A stretch of 11,865 bases of DNA from EC70 sp018675395 (lineage in GTDB: Bacteria; Verrucomicrobiota; Verrucomicrobiia; Verrucomicrobiales; DEV007). Below are positions 6,326 through 11,865 of the stretch, piece after piece (the stretch's first letter is position 1; every line of letters begins with the position of its first letter). The stretch lies in contig JABGYE010000063.1 in NCBI GenBank assembly GCA_018675395.1, positions 1 through 11,865 of the forward strand, given 5' to 3'. The notes under the pieces are model-generated. The model saw only the letters and a list, made by a program, of their open reading frames with translations, had not been told where the DNA came from and did not search any database. The position numbers and the translations under genes were made by a program.

Positions 6326-7918
6326 ATGTTATCCAATAAACATATTCATTTCATTGCATTGTTACTGGCATTTTTGACCGGTGCGATTTCCCTTTCACAA
6401 GAAATTATTTGGGTAAGGGTGTTGAGTTTTGCTACGGCGAGCCGACCTGAAACCTTTGCGCACACTTTGGGAAGTTTTCTGATTGGAATAGCAATTGGTG
6501 CAATGGTTGGACGTAGGATATGCATTTCAAAACAGGACTTCATCGCATCCGCTGCCTGGATGCTTGGAATTTCATCGTTCATTTTCTATTTTTCATTACC
6601 GATTGCTGCCAAAATGACTTCGGCTGATCAATATTGGCCTGTTCTTGGCATGGTATGTCTTACTGCGGCCGTTGCCGGTGGAATCTTTCCGCTTATATGT
6701 CAGTTATCAGCTGTTCAGGGATCTGCGGGGAAAACAGTTTCTGTGGTGTATCTGGTTAACATTTTCGGTGCAACTTTAGGGTCTCTTTTTACTGGATTTG
6801 TTTTGCTCGATAAAATGTCATTGAATCAGGTTGCTGGGGTAACGGCAACTGCAGGTGCGATGGCTGCCACATTAGTCTTTGCAATGTCTAAAGCCACTGT
6901 TCGAACCCGGTTCATAGGAATCACTTTTGCCTTGGTTTTAGCAAGCGCTCCGATCTTTCTTGGTAAATCAATTTTTTCAGGGTTTTTGGAAAATTTGCAA
7001 TATGAGAAAAAATATCCTAGAGAGCAGCCTTTCAAAAAAATAGTTCAGAATAGGAGCGGCATCATCACTGTTGATGATGCATTAAACCCGGGAGATGCCG
7101 ATGTCGTCTATGGGGGGGGCATTTATGATGGTCGATACGCTATAGACCCTCGTTCTCCGAATGGCATTCATCGTTGCTACATGATAGCAGCTCTTCACCC
7201 GGAGCCGACCCGGGTCTTGGAAATTGGATTGAGCAGTGGATCTTGGGCAGCAGCACTATTAAGGCATGACGCTTTGGAGGAGTTGCATATTGTCGAAATT
7301 AATCCTGGATACCTTGACATTATAAAAGACTATGAGGAGCACAGGAGAATAATTGAAAGCTCTAAAGTTAAGATAAAAATTGATGATGGACGCCGATGGC
7401 TGCGACGCCAGCCTGATGGAGTAAAGTTCGATTTCATGCTAATGAACACTACGTTTCACTGGCGAAGCCACGCTTCAAATTTACTTTCTGTAGAGTTTTT
7501 AAATTTATGCAAGAGGCACCTTCAGCCAGGAGGTGTTGTATTTTATAATACTACAGGCAGTGATGAGGTTGTTCGTACAGCTGCCGAGGTTTTTGACTAT
7601 GTAACGATGGTTGGCAATTTTGTAGCGGCCTCTGATAGCCCATTTAATATTGATTCAGACCAAAGGCGTACAAATTTGCTCCGGTTCAAGGATGATGACG
7701 GATCTCCGACTTTCTTAAGGACAGCCGAGTTTCGGTCCGAACTTGACCGGCTAGTTAAAATGGAGTTGCCAGAACTGGGAAATAAGATGCGATCTTCCAA
7801 CGAATTTGATGTGATCACTGACGATAATATGGCTTCGGAGTTTACTAAGAGGAAAGGGTACTGGTTCTCTCAAGAAAATAGTTGGGCAAATTTATTTCGT
7901 AAACTCAAAGAGAATTAA
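6326..7918 (+). CDS. Membrane protein with C-terminal spermidine-synthase-like (SAM-binding fold) domain; catalytic Asp replaced
   Basis: 530 residues. Residues 8-215 contain about six hydrophobic helices beginning LLLAFLTGAISLSQEIIWVR, the second-half signature of MFS/spermidine-synthase fusions. Residues about 240-430 form a Rossmann-type domain: VLEIGLSSGSWAAAL (297-311) as the nucleotide loop, VEINPGY (323-329) with the ribose-binding acid, and DDGRRWLRR (353-361). In true spermidine synthases a VDxxDP segment supplies the catalytic aspartate; here it reads LMNTTFHWRSHASNLL (372-387), Asn and Thr replacing the acids, so aminopropyl transfer as such is doubtful. The G(x)QTT-type substrate loop is also missing. 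The gene begins 1 nt after the previous stop and its stop overlaps the DHFR start (TAATG). A run of eight G (7112-7119) lies within the domain. Confidence 0.8.
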   Translation: MLSNKHIHFIALLLAFLTGAISLSQEIIWVRVLSFATASRPETFAHTLGSFLIGIAIGAMVGRRICISKQDFIASAAWMLGISSFIFYFSLPIAAKMTSADQYWPVLGMVCLTAAVAGGIFPLICQLSAVQGSAGKTVSVVYLVNIFGATLGSLFTGFVLLDKMSLNQVAGVTATAGAMAATLVFAMSKATVRTRFIGITFALVLASAPIFLGKSIFSGFLENLQYEKKYPREQPFKKIVQNRSGIITVDDALNPGDADVVYGGGIYDGRYAIDPRSPNGIHRCYMIAALHPEPTRVLEIGLSSGSWAAALLRHDALEELHIVEINPGYLDIIKDYEEHRRIIESSKVKIKIDDGRRWLRRQPDGVKFDFMLMNTTFHWRSHASNLLSVEFLNLCKRHLQPGGVVFYNTTGSDEVVRTAAEVFDYVTMVGNFVAASDSPFNIDSDQRRTNLLRFKDDDGSPTFLRTAEFRSELDRLVKMELPELGNKMRSSNEFDVITDDNMASEFTKRKGYWFSQENSWANLFRKLKEN

Positions 7919-8427
7919 TGAAGTTGTCTCTCATTGCCGCGATGGATCAGAGAAGGCTCATTGGCAGCATGAACGGAGGCCTTCCCTGGCAGGGCATTGA
8001 ACAGGACAGGGAACATTTTCGATCCTATGTTGAAGGAAAAGCATTACTGCTAGGGAGAAAAACTTTTGAGGAAATGGAAGGTTGGTTTGATTTGGAGCAT
8101 AGGCCTTATATTCTTACAAGGAACCGGAATTATGCGCCGAAAACCTCCGCAAGAGTCGCATTCTCTTTTGATGAGGTGATCGGTCTGGCTGAAAAAGAAG
8201 CGGAGACTGAGCTTGTCGTTTGTGGTGGTGCAGCCATTTATGAACGAGCTATAAATTCTGCAGATCTAATCATTCTTACAATTATACACACCACGTTCAC
8301 GGTCCAAGGGACACCTAAATTTTTTCCTGATTGGGACACCAAAAGATTTAGTGAAATTTCTAGACAGGAATTTTCCCCTTCAGAGAAGAGTGACTTTGGC
8401 ATTTCTATCGTGCATTTACAATCTTAG
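7918..8427 (+). CDS. folA: Dihydrofolate reductase
   Basis: NADPH-dependent reduction of dihydrofolate to tetrahydrofolate, cytosolic, needed for thymidylate and purine synthesis. The 169-residue protein shows the family order: SLIAAMDQRRLIG (4-16), LPW (22-24), the acidic active-site residue D30 in DREHF (equivalent to Asp27 of E. coli), the NADPH-binding GRKTFEEM, and VVCGGAAIYE with the paired glycines. The C-terminal PKFFPDWD resembles the FPxxD segment of other chromosomal enzymes. The ATG overlaps the preceding stop by one base, so it is almost certainly translated from the membrane-gene message. No thyA is nearby. It ends in TAG and faces pbpC across 76 bp in which I see no convincing terminator. 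Confidence 0.93.
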   Translation: MKLSLIAAMDQRRLIGSMNGGLPWQGIEQDREHFRSYVEGKALLLGRKTFEEMEGWFDLEHRPYILTRNRNYAPKTSARVAFSFDEVIGLAEKEAETELVVCGGAAIYERAINSADLIILTIIHTTFTVQGTPKFFPDWDTKRFSEISRQEFSPSEKSDFGISIVHLQS

Positions 8428-8503
8428 CGATTTGATCGTACCCTTTGCCGAGCCCAATTGTTTTCTCAAAATACCAAGCAATACTATAGAGTCCATTGTC
8501 CGT

Positions 8504-10765
8504 TTAACGAACTGTGATCCGTGCCGTGCTACTACCACTCTTGGTACTGGCCCTAATCAAATAGGTGCCAGGGCTAAGAGTTAGGTAGGGGTCAATCAGG
8601 GGGCGGCCATTCACCATCCATCTAGTTTGATGGGTATCGGATGACAGAGTGATCCTTTGCTGGTCGGCTGGTATTTCATGATCTATTAGGAAAGTAGAAC
8701 CGTTACTCGGACTCAGTATCCTTGGTCCTCCTGTGAGAGGTGGTCTGACTTTGGCCGAGAGATAATTATCCTTTGTTGAGCACCATCCGGCATATTCTTC
8801 AGGCAATTGAACGTTACCATTTGAGTCATAAAATTCCATAGAGTCTTTAGAAGGTTCAGTTCCTGGCAGAAATATTTCTTCAATTAAATTTTTTGTATTC
8901 TTGCAAGGCAAGAGTCCCGTCAGACTATCAATCTTTATTCGGTCAATTGTACTATCAGCCAGAGGTTGTGATTCTTTGGATTTTGCCAAATAGATAAACA
9001 TTTCTTTCCATGCAGGGGCTGCACTTTCAATGGTCAGTGAGCCATCCATAGTTCTGCCATTCAGATTACCAAACCACACTGCAACTGTATGATTTTTATC
9101 ATAACCGACTGTCCATGCATCACGATATGAACTGCTCGTTCCTGTCTTGACCGCTGTACGATGATTCTTGATGTGGAGGCTAGAGTGCCGCCCAAATGAA
9201 GGGGAACGAGCTTCATTATCAGCGAGAATGTCTGTAATGATTGCTGCTGACTCCTTGGAAACTATTCTTTTGGGTTTACTCATTATTCCTTCAGCAAAAA
9301 CAGGAGAAAGAATTAGACCGGACCGGGCAATATTAGAGTATGCCGAAGTCAGGTCGAGGAGTCGAATCTTACGATTACCTAAAATAAAACCAGCTCCTAG
9401 ATCATCGATTGATTCATGCGTTTTTATTCCGAACCTAGTTGTAAAATCAAAACTTTTTCTTGGGCCCGTGATGCTCAAAGCATAGACTGCGGGAACGTTC
9501 AATGATGATGCGAGAGCATGGCGCACACGCACGGGTCCACTGAACTTGCGGTTGAAATTTTTTGGTTCGTAAGTTTTAAATTTCGCGGGAACAGAGTCTG
9601 CAGTGTCAGGCAATAAGCTTGAAGCTGTAAAATTCCTTTCCTCAATACCCAATAAATAAACGAAAGGTTTTAGAGTCGAGCCGGCCTGTCTCCATACTAG
9701 GGACGCATTGTATGATTCTTCTGATGAACCGTCATTGGTGCTTACAGATGAAATTGCACGAACATTTCCTGTGGCATTTTCAATCACAACCATTCCCGCA
9801 TTGCGAATACTGTGCCGGTTCAGTAAGTCGAGTTGCTTTGCAAGTATATCATCGGCTCGTCTTTGAATTGATGAGTCTAAGGTTGTTTGAATTGGTTCAT
9901 TCTTGGGGATAGTCTTGTAATTTTTTAACATCGCTTCCACGAAAGCCGGCGCTGATGATGGAGGCAATTTGCGGTGAACCAGAGGAGGATTAGTAGCTAG
10001 CCTTTCGGACTGTGCCGTCGTTAGTATGTCGAGCGATTGAAGCCTTTTAATGGATCTCAAATATTTTGAATTGGCATTTTCTGGTCTTAACCAGGGGTTG
10101 TAATTTGTCGGGGAATGAGGTAATCCGGCTATAAAAATGGATTCGGCCAGAGTAAGAGAGGATGCGGATTTTCCAAAATAAGCCCAGGCAGCGGCCTCAG
10201 GTCCCAGCCGACGGTTCCCATAGTCCAACCGGTTCATGTAAGACTCCAATATTTTTTCTTTATCCCACACCCGTTCTAATTTCAAAGCGGATAAAGTTTC
10301 TCGAATCTTTGATTTTAAGGAACGGCCTTTCCGCTTATTTGCTAACTTAACGGTTTGCTGACTGATTGTTGATGCACCTGAAAGATGGTCAGCATGTGTG
10401 AGGGTTCGGTAAGCAGCAGCAAATACAGCATAAAAATCTATACCGTTATGGAATTTGTAACGATGATCTTCTAATGCAATTGTGATTTTTGGCAAATGCT
10501 GCCCCATTTTTGTTATAGGCACGGGCATCTGGACTCTGGCCTCATTACTTGAGATCTGAGCGATAATTTTTCCTTCACGATCAAGTAGCACCGGGGTTCC
10601 ATTCACGTCTGAGAAAAGATTTTCAGGTAGAGGAGTTCGATTCACAGCAATCTCTAAGAATAAAGAAGTGGTCCACAAAATGATTGGTACAAAAATGAAA
10701 AAAAACAAAACGATCCTTCGAAGAAAATTTCGTCTTTTTGAATGCACTGAATTTAAATCATTCAT
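8504..10765 (-). CDS. pbpC: Penicillin-binding protein 1C (glycosyltransferase/transpeptidase)
   Basis: Bifunctional class A peptidoglycan synthase of the PbpC group, 753 residues, anchored by one N-terminal helix (about 17-40) with the catalytic part in the periplasm. The GT51 domain carries the catalytic Glu in ALEDHRYKFHNGID (97-110, E99), GASTISQQ (130-137) and KILESYMNRLDYGN (171-184). The transpeptidase domain has the acyl-serine motif STLK (S363, K366), SLN (421-423) and KTGTSS (540-545), so both activities look intact. The last ~75 residues (PRILSPSNGSTFLID onward) are the BiPBP_C domain typical of PbpC. Its ATG overlaps the stop of the upstream macroglobulin gene (ATGA), the same pairing known for E. 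coli pbpC and yfhM, in which the inhibitor is thought to protect the envelope while PbpC repairs it. Confidence 0.95.
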   Translation of the reverse strand: MNDLNSVHSKRRNFLRRIVLFFFIFVPIILWTTSLFLEIAVNRTPLPENLFSDVNGTPVLLDREGKIIAQISSNEARVQMPVPITKMGQHLPKITIALEDHRYKFHNGIDFYAVFAAAYRTLTHADHLSGASTISQQTVKLANKRKGRSLKSKIRETLSALKLERVWDKEKILESYMNRLDYGNRRLGPEAAAWAYFGKSASSLTLAESIFIAGLPHSPTNYNPWLRPENANSKYLRSIKRLQSLDILTTAQSERLATNPPLVHRKLPPSSAPAFVEAMLKNYKTIPKNEPIQTTLDSSIQRRADDILAKQLDLLNRHSIRNAGMVVIENATGNVRAISSVSTNDGSSEESYNASLVWRQAGSTLKPFVYLLGIEERNFTASSLLPDTADSVPAKFKTYEPKNFNRKFSGPVRVRHALASSLNVPAVYALSITGPRKSFDFTTRFGIKTHESIDDLGAGFILGNRKIRLLDLTSAYSNIARSGLILSPVFAEGIMSKPKRIVSKESAAIITDILADNEARSPSFGRHSSLHIKNHRTAVKTGTSSSYRDAWTVGYDKNHTVAVWFGNLNGRTMDGSLTIESAAPAWKEMFIYLAKSKESQPLADSTIDRIKIDSLTGLLPCKNTKNLIEEIFLPGTEPSKDSMEFYDSNGNVQLPEEYAGWCSTKDNYLSAKVRPPLTGGPRILSPSNGSTFLIDHEIPADQQRITLSSDTHQTRWMVNGRPLIDPYLTLSPGTYLIRASTKSGSSTARITVR

Positions 10766-11865
10766 TTGTGATCGACAAAAAGAGTTGTTTTATTCCCAAG
10801 GCCATTGAATCGAGGTTCATACATTGGTGTTATCGTGCAGGCAGGCCAACTAAACTGACCAGCTGAACTGACCCGGGCAAGGAGAGAGTAAGTACTTTCT
10901 CCCTTCTTCAAACGGTTAAAGTATAAATTTGCACTGCTGTCTCGTAGTTCTGAATAATCAAGATGAAGCCCTTGATTATTGGCGTTCTCAGGCAGTGAAT
11001 AAAATGCGGCCACTTGTGCCAGATTAAAGTTTACGACTTCAAGGGAAGCTGCCAATTCATCAGTTACTGCTACGAAGTAATGATCTCGTTCACTTAATAA
11101 GCGATAAGTGATCATTATTTCGTCTCCAATCATTAGCGGATTATCCGGAGTTCCCGCTCTCTTCGCATTGGTTAGATTTTTAATAATGCGCTCTATTCTA
11201 ATACCTCTGTCTTCTCTCTTGGAATTCTCTGCATTTCTTAGGACCGAAGCATTAGCTAGATAATAGGTAGGATGATTATCATTTTTAAGTTTGAGAGTGT
11301 TAAGATTTGTGAGCGGTTGTTTTTTCCATGCAACGGATAATTGGTTCTTTGATATGAGATCGGCTTTGACTATTTCTTCTTTAAAAGGTTCATAATTATC
11401 TTTCTCCATCATTGATCTTATGGACATTAGAAGCCAAAGATTTTCTTGAGTTGATAAGTTTCTAGAATCGTCCATGACAGAGAGTATTTGTTTTCGGAAC
11501 ATAGGTTCTTTTTTCTCTTTCCACTGGGCATTCGAAATCGTATTGAGGGCAATGTATTTGACTGCGTTGGAGCGATTTGTGGAATAAAAGCTATTAGGAT
11601 CAAAGGCCTCCTTAGGTGTAAGGTCACTAATTTCGCTGGCGAGTAATTGGCTCTCTTCTTGCATGATTGTGTAAGCGTTCATTGCCAGAGCAAGAAATGC
11701 GCGGGACTCATCCGTTAGAAGATTTCGGTTCAAATAAAGCTCTTCGATAGCGCCAACCGGTTTCTTATTTGAACGGAACTTGCTATCCACAAATGCTGCA
11801 AATGCTCTCAAATTTCCATGATCCTTGGTTCGGCCCTGGATGATAGAATTGAGGGCTATCTCAAG
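10762..11865 (-). CDS. Bacterial alpha-2-macroglobulin, C-terminal 367 residues (5' end beyond window)
   Basis: C-terminal part of a periplasmic or lipid-anchored broad-spectrum protease inhibitor of the YfhM type. The frame is open to the window edge, so the gene is partial; the signal peptide, bait region and any thioester CxEQ motif would lie outside and cannot be judged. The visible part contains the end of the alpha-helical thioester-domain toroid (to about residue 200 of the fragment), then the terminal macroglobulin/receptor-binding-like domain: GDEIMITYRL, a D-ELA-type strand, LHLDYSELRDSSANLYFNRL, the G-E-x-T-Y-S-L-L-A-R-V segment, and the closing SAGQFSWPACTITPMYEP, matching the usual aGxFxxPP-x-x-E-x-MYxP ending. 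It stops in TGA and overlaps pbpC by four bases. The pairing with pbpC supports the call. Confidence 0.88.
   Translation of the reverse strand, partial: LEIALNSIIQGRTKDHGNLRAFAAFVDSKFRSNKKPVGAIEELYLNRNLLTDESRAFLALAMNAYTIMQEESQLLASEISDLTPKEAFDPNSFYSTNRSNAVKYIALNTISNAQWKEKKEPMFRKQILSVMDDSRNLSTQENLWLLMSIRSMMEKDNYEPFKEEIVKADLISKNQLSVAWKKQPLTNLNTLKLKNDNHPTYYLANASVLRNAENSKREDRGIRIERIIKNLTNAKRAGTPDNPLMIGDEIMITYRLLSERDHYFVAVTDELAASLEVVNFNLAQVAAFYSLPENANNQGLHLDYSELRDSSANLYFNRLKKGESTYSLLARVSSAGQFSWPACTITPMYEPRFNGLGNKTTLFVDHK

Noticed and set aside
8428..8503. Bidirectional terminator between folA and pbpC
   Set aside because: Only trivial 4-bp inverted repeats are visible and there are no flanking T-runs.

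Overview
The window suggests a Gram-negative bacterium of moderate to low GC with tightly packed genes. A PbpC-type penicillin-binding protein sits next to a bacterial alpha-2-macroglobulin, a pair of the periplasm. The membrane-anchored spermidine-synthase-like proteins and the near absence of Shine-Dalgarno motifs would suit the Verrucomicrobiota/Planctomycetota side of the tree, but this assignment is inference and I cannot rule out another phylum.

Layout. Positions 80-5042 are all on the minus strand, read right to left: serS, a 58-residue single-span membrane protein, nadC overlapping birA (ATGA), a soluble divergent histidine kinase, and a 2-Cys peroxiredoxin. A 235-bp divergent gap follows. 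Next comes a plus-strand cluster (5278-8427) of three nearly touching genes: two membrane proteins that together look like the two halves of a fused transporter-like/spermidine-synthase-like protein, and a dihydrofolate reductase. It converges on a minus-strand pair (8504-11865): pbpC and, upstream and cut by the window edge, the C-terminal part of an alpha-2-macroglobulin.

The main discovery is at 80-679. The peroxiredoxin frame is interrupted only by one in-frame TGA, and that TGA falls exactly on the peroxidatic cysteine of the PxxxTxxC motif. Just downstream, at the distance expected of a bacterial SECIS element, the message can fold into a bulged hairpin with a GAGUA loop. TGA is a normal stop for four other genes here (serS, nadC, birA, the macroglobulin gene), so the simplest reading is a selenocysteine peroxiredoxin. 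Its upstream region also holds a nested dyad symmetry centred near 761 that could be an operator.

How the genes fit together: most are housekeeping (serine charging of tRNA, including tRNA-Sec if present; NAD synthesis; biotin attachment; folate reduction). The pbpC/macroglobulin pair belongs to envelope maintenance and defence. The selenoperoxiredoxin would serve peroxide defence. Other notable signals are a cluster of five AGTCA/TGACT pentamers in front of nadC, and replacement of the catalytic aspartate in the spermidine-synthase-like domain. No rRNA, tRNA, CRISPR array, insertion sequence or phage gene was seen.
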